A stretch of 64,000 nucleotides of DNA from Mesorhizobium sp. AR07 (GCF_024746815.1 NZ_CP080528.1:558001-622000), one strand, 5' to 3'; positions 36,877-45,790 are shown, counted from the first letter of the stretch. The notes: generated by a model from the sequence alone, not told the origin. Numbers and translations: made by a program.

Positions 36877-37350
36877 TCACCGGCCTCCGTCGCTGCGGCT
36901 GCGCCGCGTGCTTCCGACAGCAGCGCGCTCACCAGTGGCAATAGCTTCGTCCGCTCGGCCGGTGCTATCGGTGCCGGCGGGGTCTTGGGCACAAAGAGAT
37001 CGAGTTGGCGGTGACAGGATTGACGATGCTTCATGCTTGTCTCCTCCTTCGCAACGGGAATCGTCGCGAAGCAAGGTTAGACAGGCATCGAGCTCAAGAC
37101 GAAGTTCGCGCAGATACGTCAGCGACAGACGGGGACTCTCCGTCACCATCATCACCTCCGCACGATCCTCCGTCATCCAGATCGGCAACTGCACCAGGGT
37201 GCCGTCAAGCTGGCGGATGATCAGAACGACCTCGTCACCATTGCGATTGCGCCCGGCAACAATAACCGCTTCCCCGTAACGGGGATGAAATCGATATCGG
37301 ATAATCGCCTCACCCGACTGATAGCGGGCATTATGAAGTTGTTGCACCAA
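36877..37350 (-). CDS. Accessory protein of serine-recombinase element A
   Basis: Open frame of up to 157 residues ending TGA inside the recombinase start (GTGATGA), so the two are coupled. It contains IIRYRFHPRYGEAVIVAGRN and QLDGTLVQLPIWMTEDRAEV, resembling small proteins encoded before serine recombinases in related elements (DUF5372-like by memory; not certain). The matching ORF in element B aligns around HP-YG. No internal ATG precedes the conserved part; the only upstream GTG/TTG codons use bases of the target site at the element edge. Function unknown. Confidence 0.6.
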   Translation of the reverse strand: MVQQLHNARYQSGEAIIRYRFHPRYGEAVIVAGRNRNGDEVVLIIRQLDGTLVQLPIWMTEDRAEVMMVTESPRLSLTYLRELRLELDACLTLLRDDSRCEGGDKHEASSILSPPTRSLCAQDPAGTDSTGRADEAIATGERAAVGSTRRSRSDGGR

Positions 37351-38509
37351 TGCCAGGCACGCTCATTAGCCGATGGGCCGTTTCGTCAGCTTTGGCCCGC
37401 TTCGCAATCTCCGCGTCCAGCGACCTAACCTGATCCTGCAAGCGGCGTAGCGCTTCGACGAGCATGGCAAGGCAACAGCGAGCGGCCTCCGGCACGCTCG
37501 AGGTAGGATCCTCAACCTGCGTGATGAGCCGCTCGACATGCGAGGGGCCTTGCGGCGCAATCAGGCCGAACTCGGACATATGCCCGCGGATCGCGTTGAT
37601 GAGCTGAGTGCGCTGGCCGACGAGCACGTCGCGGGTTCGGAAGATCACAGCCGAGGCCTGCTTCTCCTGGCTCTTCACCGCCACGAAGCGCATCGTAGGC
37701 CGTTGCGCGGCCTCGCAGATCGCTTCGGCATCGGCGGCATCGTTCTTCTGACGCTTGACGAAAGGCTTCACGTAAGCCGGTGCGATCAGCCTGACGGTAT
37801 GGCCGAGCGTGCCGATCTCACGACCCCAATAATGAGCGCCTGGGCATGCCTCCATCGCCACAAGGCATGGCGGCTGCGCAGCGAAGAAGGCCAGCACCTG
37901 TTCGCGCCGCAGCTTCCTGCGGAACACAACGGTGCCGGCGGCATCTGCGCCATGGGCTTGGAAGATGTTCTTGGCCAGATCCAGGCCAATGGTGCTAACT
38001 TGTGTCATGGACGTCTCCCTTCGGTGGTTCTCAACGCCACCACTCTGGCACATCGATGCCGTCAGGGGGGCGTCCATCCCATCATTGGAAGACCACGACC
38101 TTCACCGCTGGACTGCGGCTGAACGGCCTGACCGCACCGATGCTGCTCGACGGGCCGATGAACGGCGCCGCCTTCCTGGCCTATGCCGAACAGGTGCTCG
38201 CGCCTGAACTTTCTCCCGGCGACATCGTCGTCATGGACAACCTGCCGGCTCACAAGATCACCGGCGTTCGCGAGGCCATCCAAAGGACCGGCGCACGGCT
38301 TCTGTTGCTGCCGCCATATTCGCCCGACTTCAATCCCATCGAGATGGCGGTCTCGAAGCTCAAAGCCCTACTCAGAAAAGCAGCCGCCCGCTCCATCGAT
38401 CAACTCTGGTCCGTCATCGCCGACTGCCTCGACGCCTTCAAACCGGCCGAATGCCGAAACTACTTCGAGGCAGCCGGGTATGACCCGGAGTAAGTCGAAT
38501 CTGCTCTAG

Positions 38510-40102
38510 CAGCCTGTCGGACTGATGTCTTCAATCGAAGGCAGAGTGGCTCTGGCTGGTCGAGACCTGTGAATGGCCAGGAGCCGGTCCGAGAGAGGCT
38601 TTGGTCGGCGATTTTTGACCGGTGGACGCTTTGGCGGTCTTCAGGCTTTGATGACGCCCCCATCAGGCTGGCATCAGGGCGAACATGCGCTTGATGTTCC
38701 AGGTCATGGTCACGAGGTTCCATTCGCCGCAAGCCTTTTTGTGGCCGCGCATCGAGAACTGCCGGAAGCCCAGAACGGATTTGATGATGCCGAACACCGG
38801 CTCCGGTGTCTGCTTGCGCAACGCATAGAGCCTTTTGCCTTCGGGTGTCTTCAGGCGGTGGGCCATGGCCTCGACAGGCGTCGGATTTTCCGGCGGCGGC
38901 GGTGGCTCGGCAAGCCGCTCGCTGAGCGGCGGGTAATGCGCCTGCCGGCCCGTGGCGATCAGCGGCTCGATGCCGGCGTTCGCGCAGGCATCGACATTGG
39001 CAGCGCTGAAGTAGCCGCTGTCGGCCAACAGCGTATCGGGCCGTCCCACCTCGTCCGGCAAGGCCGTGATCTTGTAGACCATCGGCGCAAGCTGCTGTTT
39101 GTCGTTGGCCGCCTGCACCACCTCCGCCGCGACCACCAGCAGGCTGCCTTCAGCGACGACGGCCTGCGCATTGTAGCATTGCTCGAACCCGCCGCCGGCC
39201 ACCGGCATGATGCGCGAATCCTCGTCAGTCAGATTGATCTGGTCGGTGGGCGAAGGGCCCGATGCAGGTGGGGACGGCGGCTTGCCGCCGGGCTTCTTGC
39301 CCGTGCGCTTTTCCTTTTCCTGCCGCGCCGCAAGTTTTGCCTCATACTCGGCCTGCTCACGGGCGTGGCGCTCTTTGGCCCGCGCCTCGATCTTGGCGCG
39401 CGCCTCGGCAAGCTTGCCTAACCGCTCTTCCCGCAACGCAAGTTCTTCGGGGATCGAAAAGCCATCGGGAAGGTCGGCCTGATCGGCAGCTTCGGCCTTC
39501 GCCATCAGTTCGGCCACCTCGGCCTTCAGCTGTGCTTCGATCTTGCCCGCATGCTCATACGAAAGCGCGCTGTGCCGGCTGGCATTGGCGTGCAGCTTCG
39601 TCCCGTCAAGCCCAACCGTGCCCATCTTCAGAACGCCCATCTCGCGCGCCAGCAGCAGCACCTGCACAAACAGACCTTCGATCTCCTTGAGAAAACGCCG
39701 CCGGAACGCCGCTATCGTATCGTGGTCAGGATGATCGTTCGCCGCGATAAACCGGAAGGCCACCGAGTCATACGTCGCCCGTTCAAGCTTGCGGCTCGAA
39801 AAAACTCCCGTCGCATAGCCATAAACCACAACAGCAAGCAGAACCTTCGGGTGATACGACGCCGAACCCGACCCGCGATAGCTGCCGCTCATCGCCCGCA
39901 GGTCCAGCCCTTCGACAACCTCCACGACAAAACGCGCAAGGTGCCGCTCGGGAAGCCATTCATCCACCGAGGGCGGCAGAAGAAACCCGCTCGTACGATC
40001 GACCATTCGAAAGTTGCTCATCGCACAACCGGACATCTGGCTGGAGAATCAATCGCTTGATTCTAGTCGATATCCCTCCGGTGCGCTAAGTCCGACAGGC
40101 TG
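38510..40102 (-). mobile_element. IS1182-family insertion sequence, copy 2
   Basis: 1593 bp, inverted relative to copy 1. CTAG occurs on both sides (38506-38509 and 40103-40106). It lies just after the IS630 stop codon. Confidence 0.9.
38663..40036 (-). CDS. tnpA: IS1182-family DDE transposase
   Basis: 457 residues, identical in sequence to the product of 1109-2482, with the same DDE blocks (GTVGLDGTKLHANASRHS and LLADSGYFSAANVDA). The two copies are 36 kb apart in opposite orientation and so can recombine to invert everything between them. Confidence 0.9.
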   Translation of the reverse strand: MSGCAMSNFRMVDRTSGFLLPPSVDEWLPERHLARFVVEVVEGLDLRAMSGSYRGSGSASYHPKVLLAVVVYGYATGVFSSRKLERATYDSVAFRFIAANDHPDHDTIAAFRRRFLKEIEGLFVQVLLLAREMGVLKMGTVGLDGTKLHANASRHSALSYEHAGKIEAQLKAEVAELMAKAEAADQADLPDGFSIPEELALREERLGKLAEARAKIEARAKERHAREQAEYEAKLAARQEKEKRTGKKPGGKPPSPPASGPSPTDQINLTDEDSRIMPVAGGGFEQCYNAQAVVAEGSLLVVAAEVVQAANDKQQLAPMVYKITALPDEVGRPDTLLADSGYFSAANVDACANAGIEPLIATGRQAHYPPLSERLAEPPPPPENPTPVEAMAHRLKTPEGKRLYALRKQTPEPVFGIIKSVLGFRQFSMRGHKKACGEWNLVTMTWNIKRMFALMPA

Positions 40103-40106
40103 CTAG

Positions 40107-40716
40107 GGACTGCCGTCATGCTGAAGCACGGCCGCACCTATCCACGGGAGAAAAACTGGACGATGCGCTATCTGCCCTGGCTTCAGGAACACGTTTCGGT
40201 CAGCCGAACGCCTTCCTCGATGCGCTTGCGGATGCGTTGGCTGACGGCCTATGATCCGGAGGAAATCATCAATGAGCTGCGTTCGATGAGGGTGACGCCA
40301 TATGTGGCGTAGAACACCAGCGGACGCCGTGCGGCGGTCGACGGGCGCACGACCGGCATAGCGGCTATGGCCTTGTCGGCGCCGAGCGTGATCGCCTGCG
40401 GCAGGTCGGCGCAGGGTTCGATCATATGCAGTGCGGCCACTCGCTCGGCATACCCGTCGGCCAGCGTCAGGCAGGCATCTACCAGCAGGCCATGAGCCTG
40501 GCATCGGCCGTGGAAGTCCGCTACCGCGTTACGCCCGCCGTCCTGAGCGGGCGACTCGCATTAGCCATCTTCGCCCGAACCGTCCTTCGGCTTGACGCTC
40601 TTCATCGACGCCCAGGCCCCGACCAGTGTTCCGTCGATCGAGATATAATCCGTGGAAAGGAGCTTCTTCACCTTGGGCTGCGCCAGGACTGCACTTTCTA
40701 GACTGGACAAGGCCGG
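40107..40716. pseudogene. IS5-family transposase remnant with internal inversion
   Basis: The minus strand (about 40716 to 40378) reads LLSTDYISIDGTLVGAWASM, KSVKPKDG, then AHGLLVDACLTLADGYAERV and QAITLGADKA. The next part of the same protein (AYDPEEIINELRSMRVTPYV and NTSGRRAAVDGRTT) lies on the plus strand at about 40247-40377. A 130-150 bp piece was therefore inverted in place. Further damage includes in-frame stops. The first 115 bases (MLKHGRTYPREKNWTMRY) may come from an IS110 element; that is weaker. Confidence 0.65.
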
Positions 40717-40820
40717 GCGGTGTTTTTCATATCGCTGCAAAAAAATTACATGAACAATTCACACTGCACATCGCACGCGTCGACTATAGTCTTCCTAAAT
40801 AGAGGACAGGAGGATCTCGT

Positions 40821-41513
40821 ATGAATACGGATAGGATATCATATGTAAGGAAGCGTCTGAAAGAAAGTCAGTTGTCCACTTTTCCTAAGTATGCCCATTG
40901 CCTTGGACTTGATTTGGAGGTCCACAAGGACGTATTTTGGGACGACAACGACAACGTTACTGGTCGTTGGGTAACAGAAAATGTACCGCCGGCGGTTGGA
41001 AAAAGTGTCCTTGAGATCGGGTGCGGATGCGGCCTCACTGCTTTGTTCTTGGCGAAGAATGGCGCTTCGCACGTACTTGCTACTGATATTAATCCACACG
41101 CTATCGCCAACACACTGGCTAACGCAAACCGGAACGGTATTACGAATATAACCGGCGTCCAAAGCGACCTCTATAAGAACGTTGATCCAACGTCACAATT
41201 TGACCAGGTTATATTCCATTTGCCAGCAACACACGTCCCAGACGACTTTGCATTCTCCAGTATGATCGAGCACAGCAGCTTCGATCCGGGTGGCTCTGTA
41301 CTTAACAGGTTCCTCCGCGAGTCGCAAAATTATCTGACACCCAATGGAACGATGATACTTGGGTACAACGTATCTCGAAGCGAATCCACGATCACGGATA
41401 AGTTAGAAAGCTTAGATCTTCCGCATAAATTAATAGCTAAGAAAAAAATTACATCTGATGGCATGATCAATCTCCACTTATATGAGGTTTGGCCGCTTCC
41501 CGGCGAACGATAA
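40821..41513 (+). CDS. Class I SAM-dependent methyltransferase
   Basis: Protein of 230 residues with AGGAGGAT before the start. SAM motif I is KSVLEIGCGCGLTALFLAKN (about 61-80), motif II VLATDINPHAIANTLANANR, and a motif IV position reads VIFHLPATHVP instead of NPPY, so it is not a standard N6-adenine or RF-glutamine methylase. The fold resembles PrmA/HemK-like small-molecule or protein methyltransferases. DNA around it is AT-richer than its neighbours, suggesting a separate origin. It lies 160 bp before the aminotransferase and may be in one operon with it. Substrate unknown. Confidence 0.8.
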   Translation: MNTDRISYVRKRLKESQLSTFPKYAHCLGLDLEVHKDVFWDDNDNVTGRWVTENVPPAVGKSVLEIGCGCGLTALFLAKNGASHVLATDINPHAIANTLANANRNGITNITGVQSDLYKNVDPTSQFDQVIFHLPATHVPDDFAFSSMIEHSSFDPGGSVLNRFLRESQNYLTPNGTMILGYNVSRSESTITDKLESLDLPHKLIAKKKITSDGMINLHLYEVWPLPGER

Positions 41514-41674
41514 CGGATAGTCTATCATGTCCGGTTCTCTACCTCGAGGCCTCAGGCAGATTATAAAACGTCGTTCTGGTGAAGCGTCGCCAAGCGAATG
41601 TGAGAGATCGGTAGACGCCGCAAAATGGAATGGGTTTCCAGTTTTGCTTCGCTCGCAAACTCGGAGGAAAACTT

Positions 41675-43018
41675 ATGACCAGCGTATTCCATAGGCTCCC
41701 GGCGCGCACTATGCCAGTGGCAGTGGCGGGTGATGGGATGTACATAATTGACAAGGATGGGAATCGGTATCTCGACGGCTATGCTGGCGGCGCCTGCGTC
41801 TCGTGCCTTGGCCATAGTCATCCGGCGGTGATCAAGGCCGTGCAGAGCCAGATTAGCAGTTTGGCGTATTTTCATGCGGCCATGTTCACATCCGAACCCC
41901 TTGAAGAGCTTGGTGCTATCCTCGCGACCAACGCGCCTGAGGGCCTAACCAAGGTTTTTTTTGTCAACGGCGGCTCAGAGGCGGTCGAAACAGCACTGTT
42001 GATGGCCCGTCAATACTTCGTTGAAAACGATCAACCCGAACGGCGAAAGGTAATCGCTCGGCGCAGCAGCTATCACGGCGCAAGCATAACAACGCTGGGG
42101 GTCGGCTATCAGATCGCGCGTCGCGCGCCGTTCCAAGACATTCTTCCAAACGTATTCCACATCGCGCCTTGCTACGAGTATCGCGGCCGGTTGTTGTCGG
42201 AGACAGCCGAACAATATGGTTTACGCGTAGCTGACGAGCTGGAGCAGACTATTCTCGGGCTTGGCCCGGAGACCGTCATGGCCTTCGTCGCCGAGACTGT
42301 CACGGGAACGACAGCTGGCGCGGTTCCGCCGGTAACAGGATACTTTCGGCGAATCCGAGAGATATGCGACAAATATGGCGTTCTTCTTGTATTGGACGAA
42401 GTGTTTTGTGGATTGGGGCGGACAGGCACGCTGCATGCTTGCGAGCAGGACGGTATAGCACCTGACCTTCTGGCCGTCGCCAAGGGTATCGCTGCCGGCT
42501 ATCAGCCGATTGGCGCGACTTTAGTGCATCAGAAAATCTATGACGCCATTGTGTCGGGTTCCGGTACCTTCAAAGGCGGGTACACCTATTCTGGCCATGC
42601 CACCGCCTGCGCCGCTGCAATTGCTGTTCAAAAGGTCCTGCGCGCGGACGGATTCCTAGAGAATGTGGAAGTGAAGGGCAAGCTGCTTGCATCTGCCCTG
42701 AAAGACCGTTTCGAGCAACATCCGAATGTTGGCGATATTAGAGGCCGAGGGCTGTTGATGACGCTCGAACTAGTGCAGGACCGTGAGACAAAAGCTCCCT
42801 TTCCGGCCGAGCGTAGCCTAAGTCCGCTGATCTATCGAGAGGCCCTGGCAAGGGGGCTGATCACGCATGCGCTCGGAGGAACTGTCGACGGGGTTAACGG
42901 CGATCACATCGTCGTTTGTCCCCCGCTCATTGCCGGTGACAAGGACCTCGACACAATAGTCGGACTGTTGGGTGAATCAGTTGACGCTTCGCTCTCAGAA
43001 TTGGCGGTTGGCAGGTGA
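41675..43018 (+). CDS. Class III PLP-dependent aminotransferase (copy 1)
   Basis: Start at 41675, preceded by CGGAGG; 447 residues. PLP-binding features: VFFVNGGSEAVETALLMARQ (phosphate cup), Asp241 in LLVLDEVFCGLGRTG, and Lys270 in AVAKGIAAGYQPIGA for the Schiff base, then SGTFKGGYTYSGHATACAAA. It belongs to the omega-aminotransferase/ornithine-aminotransferase fold group. Its paralogue at 60706 is alike over the full length with the same residue numbering. It likely moves an amino group between an amino-polyol or amino acid and a keto acid. Its stop overlaps the next gene (GTGATG). Confidence 0.92.
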   Translation: MTSVFHRLPARTMPVAVAGDGMYIIDKDGNRYLDGYAGGACVSCLGHSHPAVIKAVQSQISSLAYFHAAMFTSEPLEELGAILATNAPEGLTKVFFVNGGSEAVETALLMARQYFVENDQPERRKVIARRSSYHGASITTLGVGYQIARRAPFQDILPNVFHIAPCYEYRGRLLSETAEQYGLRVADELEQTILGLGPETVMAFVAETVTGTTAGAVPPVTGYFRRIREICDKYGVLLVLDEVFCGLGRTGTLHACEQDGIAPDLLAVAKGIAAGYQPIGATLVHQKIYDAIVSGSGTFKGGYTYSGHATACAAAIAVQKVLRADGFLENVEVKGKLLASALKDRFEQHPNVGDIRGRGLLMTLELVQDRETKAPFPAERSLSPLIYREALARGLITHALGGTVDGVNGDHIVVCPPLIAGDKDLDTIVGLLGESVDASLSELAVGR

Positions 43019-43866
43019 TGGGGGCTGGTCGCCGGATGATCGCTGACAAGGTTCCCCTCACTCTTGCGCATTTGACGGTGCAAGAGGTGCCACCGGAAGA
43101 CGCGATCGCTATAGCTGCTGAAACAGGGTTCCAATACGCCAGTATACGGTTGCATTCGCCGCGACCCGGGGCAGAAAATTTATCGACCCGGGAACTTGAT
43201 GAGGCAGTCCAGAAAGCGCTGCTCGTATCGAGGGAAAGCGGCGTTCTCGTGTTAAGTATCGAAGCCCTGGTCCTTGCGCCCGACACGGATATTGTCACCT
43301 ACATGCCTATACTAGGGGCTGCAGCTAAGCTTGGTGCCCGGTGCGTTCTTGTCGTTGCCTTTGATAATGTTCATTCACGAATGCTAGATAACTTTGGTGC
43401 TCTGAGCGCCAGCGCAAGTCGGCTTGGCCTCGGTCTCGAAATTGAGTTCATGGTCTTTTCGGGAATCAAGGACTTGCAAGATGCCGTGCAAGTCCTTACC
43501 GAGGCAGGTTCTCCTAACGACAAGATCGTCGTCGACGTCCTCCACTTGTTGCGATCAGGTGGTGGCCCTGGAGATCTGCAGCGTGTACCAGCTGCAATGA
43601 TTTCGCAAATCCAACTCAGCGATGGCCCCAGGCATGCTAGCCCCGAATGTCTTGTAAAGGAAGCACGCTTCGACCGCATGTTTATCGGAGAAGGAGAATT
43701 CCCGTTAGCTGAGATCATGAGCAGGCGTCCGCCCGCAGTTCCGCTTGCCCTTGAGATCCCGGCCGAGCGGTTACGACTTCAAGGAATATCGGCTCAAGAG
43801 AGAGCGTTGCGCGCGCGCAGATCATTCGAAACGTTCGTTGAGCACTTGTCTTCGGATGGTGCTTAG
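43018..43866 (+). CDS. Sugar phosphate isomerase/epimerase (TIM barrel)
   Basis: About 282 residues from the ATG at 43018 (GTG at 43015 possible), overlapping the aminotransferase stop. It has the AP-endonuclease-2 barrel pattern: EDAIAIAAETGFQYASIRLH, AAAKLGARCVLVVAFDN, LGLEIEFMVFSGI, DKIVVDVLHLLRSGG and SQIQLSDGP, then GEGEFPLAEIM and ALEIPAERL. The ordered Glu/Asp/His/Glu metal ligands of the family can be picked out. The second barrel of this type, at 52669, is of similar length but diverged. The substrate may be an inosose or ketose. Confidence 0.85.
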   Translation: MGAGRRMIADKVPLTLAHLTVQEVPPEDAIAIAAETGFQYASIRLHSPRPGAENLSTRELDEAVQKALLVSRESGVLVLSIEALVLAPDTDIVTYMPILGAAAKLGARCVLVVAFDNVHSRMLDNFGALSASASRLGLGLEIEFMVFSGIKDLQDAVQVLTEAGSPNDKIVVDVLHLLRSGGGPGDLQRVPAAMISQIQLSDGPRHASPECLVKEARFDRMFIGEGEFPLAEIMSRRPPAVPLALEIPAERLRLQGISAQERALRARRSFETFVEHLSSDGA

Positions 43867-44586
43867 AACAAGATCAGTGTTGCGGAAGGTCGGCGCCGAG
43901 CGGTTGAAGTGGCACTCAGAGGGCATAAAAATCGACGTTATTGATCTTTTCACCCATACTCCGGAACTTTCGATCGCGGCTGACTTGGCCCGCCGCTTTG
44001 CGGCGATGATCCGTGGCGCCATATGGTGCCAAGAGGGACCAGGTAGCTGAGTGTGGTCACAGTGAAAGCCGCCAAAGAGGGTTCCGCGCGTGATCGCTGT
44101 CTTGATTTCCTATGACATCGCCGTGAAGCACAGCCCGTCATAGATCGCCGTCCTCATCGACTCGCGCGGGAGAGGTGAGGAGCGAACCTTCCACTTGCAG
44201 CCCTGGAGCACGAGCCCGGTTGAGGCCAAATCAACCGCCTAGTGCTTGCACTAGGACTTGCAGCCTTCAGCCTACCTCAGCAAGGCGGCCGTCACCGGCT
44301 TTCAATTACCCACAAGTTCGGCGGCCATGCTTATTCCCAGGGCTATGTCCGCCAGTCGAGTCAGTCCGCGCCACATGACGATGTTGCCGGGCGGCGGGTC
44401 GCTCCTGTGCAGCTCAATCCGCCGAGGCTGTGTCTGCCGGCGAACCCGAAAATGCCCAGGATGCGTATTCCGACGAAGCCGGCCAGTCATTCCGATTTCA
44501 TTCCGGCCGGTGTTCCGATTTGAAGCCGGCCATTTTTCGGACTGATCCTGGGTCTCGTTGATGTTTGGATTGGGTTTCGTTTCAGG
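43867..44586. other. Debris, possible ISL3 remnant and IS21 end
   Basis: 720 bases. AADLARRFAAMIR (about 43975-44015) and, near 44200-44240, a sequence that becomes PWSTSPVEGQINRL if one G is added back suggest an ISL3-type transposase remnant. The stretch 44480-44545 (CATTCCGATTTCATTCCGGC and a GAAGCCGGCC repeat) looks like the terminus of the following IS21 remnant. Confidence 0.4.
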
Positions 44587-45237
44587 TCAAGCTTGGGCTG
44601 TTTCAGACGCTCTTGGCGAGCGCTGTTTTCGCATGCTTTCAACGGTGAGATCGATGCGATAGGCGTTGTGAACGAGGCGGTCCAGGATGGCATCGGCCAG
44701 AGTTGGGTTTGCAATGATCTCGTACCAGTGATCCAGGGGCAGCTGACTGGTGACGATTGTCGATCGGCGTTCGTAGCGGTCTTCAATGATCTCAAGCACA
44801 TCACGCCGCTGGTCATCATTGAGTTTTTCCGGTCCCCAGTCATCAAGAATGAGAAGGTCGGTTTTGGCGAGTTGTTGAGGATACGGCCATAACGTCCGTC
44901 GCCTCTCGCGAGGGCAAGTGTTGCAAACAGCCGGAGAACGCGGTGATAGGCGACGGAGAAATCCTCTCGGCAAGCTTTGTGGCCAAGCGCACAGGCCAGC
45001 CAGCTCTTGCCCACGCCCGCCGGCCCGGTGATGAGAAGACTGTGATGCTTTCTGATCCAGTCGCAGCCGGCGAGCGCCATGAACAGATTGCGGTCGAGAC
45101 CGCGTGCGGCACGGAAGTCGGCATTCTCGATCTGTGCATCGTGACGCAGCTTTGCAGCTCTGGCTCGGGCCTCGAAACGCTTCTGGCGACGCATGGTGGC
45201 CTCGCGTTCGAGCAGCATGGCAAGCCATTCTCTTGTC
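44587..45237 (-). pseudogene. istB: IS21-family IstB ATPase, truncated and frameshifted
   Basis: The minus strand reads LAMLLEREATMRRQKRF, NLFMALAGCDWIRKHHSLLI, Walker A TGPAGVGKSWLACALGHKA, then after a one-base deletion near 44880 Walker B KTDLLILDDWGPEKLNDDQR and IVTSQLPLDHWYEIIANPTL. The N-terminus is cut at about 45237, where an IS630 fragment starts, and no istA is present. It is a different IS21 subgroup from the one at 10132. Confidence 0.9.
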
Positions 45238-45790
45238 CTTAAAGAGCCAGATCCAGGCGCTCGATCGGACGCAGCCAGGACTTCCTTTGAAGAAGGGCCG
45301 CGGCGGCACGATGACCCATGATTACAAGCGCCATGGCACCACGACACTCTTCGCTGCCCTGAATGTTCTCGACGGCTCCGTCATTGGCCGCAACATGCAG
45401 CGTCACCGGCATCAGGAGTTCATCCGCTTCCTCAACGCAATCGAGGCTCAGTTGCCGAAGGATAAGGCGGTTCACGTCATCCTGGATAACTATGCGACGC
45501 ACAAACAGCCGAAGGTCCGGGCCTGGTTGGCGCGGCACCCACGCTGGACATTCCACTTCGTTCCGACATCGTGTTCCTGGTTGAACGCCGTCGAGGGCTT
45601 CTTCGCAAAGCTCACACGGCGACGACTGAAAAATGGTGTCTTTCATTCCGTCGTTGATCTTCAGGCAGCCATCAACCGCTCTATCAAAGAGCACAACGAA
45701 GAGCCAAAGCCGTTCATTTGGAAAGCAGACCCTGACAACATCATCGCAGCCGTCAGACGTGGGCACCAAGTGTTGGAATCAATGCACTAG
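45238..45790 (+). pseudogene. IS630-family transposase, 5'-truncated
   Basis: The frame reads KSQIQALDRTQPGLPLKKGR, TTTLFAALNVLDGSVIGRNM, VHVILDNYATHKQPKVRAWL (second Asp), FVPTSCSWLNAVEGFFAKLT (Glu) and ends GHQVLESMH. The first catalytic Asp and HTH are lost at the junction with istB at about 45238. Its 3' end overlaps a permease fragment on the other strand. Confidence 0.9.

Larger units (their letters stand above)
30902..36877 (-). pseudogene. Large serine recombinase A, interrupted by IS256 and element B
   Basis: Pieces 36877-36746, 35308-35085 and 32615-30902 join to 2070 nt, an uninterrupted 689-residue frame. The resolvase domain has AYIYIRQSTVDQ (catalytic Ser), EVSRLARNGRDW, and DEDGTYEPRHPNDRLLLGMK across the second junction. 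A recombinase domain follows (LTNPVYAGAYAFGR), then a zinc ribbon CGHCG, a coiled coil (about 385-470), and a C-terminal excisionase-like HTH (VTLTEAARMLNLSPATVLRQ). Both breaks are clean insertions with target duplications; no point damage is visible. Confidence 0.85.
30870..37346 (-). mobile_element. Serine-recombinase element A, with IS256 and element B inside
   Basis: Inserted in the IS110 transposase gene with CC on both sides (30868-30869 and 37347-37348). Each end reads inward as 13 nt (TGGTCCCACGTCA at the left, TGCAACAACTTCA at the right), then TAATGCCC. It carries a small ORF followed by a large serine recombinase. Minus the IS256 and element B it would be about 2571 bp, near the size of element B (2467 bp). 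Confidence 0.8.
30504..38008 (-). pseudogene. tnp: IS110-family transposase, interrupted by serine-recombinase element A
   Basis: Coding pieces 38008-37347 and 30867-30504. Deleting 30868-37346 (element A plus one CC) restores SVPGIGPLIATALEAM in frame and a 341-residue protein. It begins TQVSTIGLDLAKNIFQAHGA and contains MEACPGAHYWGREI, KRQKNDAADAEAICEAAQ and, in the C-terminal piece, RSTGGKERLGRTSRMGERTL. No other disabling change is visible, so the insertion of element A is what broke it. Confidence 0.9.
30231..38085 (-). mobile_element. IS110-family element carrying a nested element
   Basis: It interrupts the IS630 transposase gene. Subterminal inverted repeats TGGACGCCCC (about 30233) and its complement in GGGGGGCGTCCA (about 38075) suggest the IS1111 branch. 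Without its own insertion it would be about 1376 bp. No target duplication is visible, as usual for this family. Confidence 0.8.
29820..38493 (+). pseudogene. IS630-family transposase, 5'-truncated and split by IS110
   Basis: Coding pieces 29820-30230 and 38086-38493 join at VPHGH-WKTTTF when the IS110 is removed. The A7 run at 30031-30037 (TTT-AAA-AAA-AG) requires a -1 shift to pass from GMTFKKRRR-like to KTAHASEQQ, as in many IS630 members that use programmed frameshifting. Catalytic blocks are LIFIDETAASTKMAR (Asp), DIVVMDNLPAHKITGVREAI (Asp) and LPPYSPDFNPIEM (Glu). The N-terminal HTH region is lost at the junction with the RIT remnant. Confidence 0.85.

Noticed and set aside
43867..44280. 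Functional gene between the isomerase and istB
   Set aside because: Only short frames with weak ISL3-like patches and a needed frameshift.
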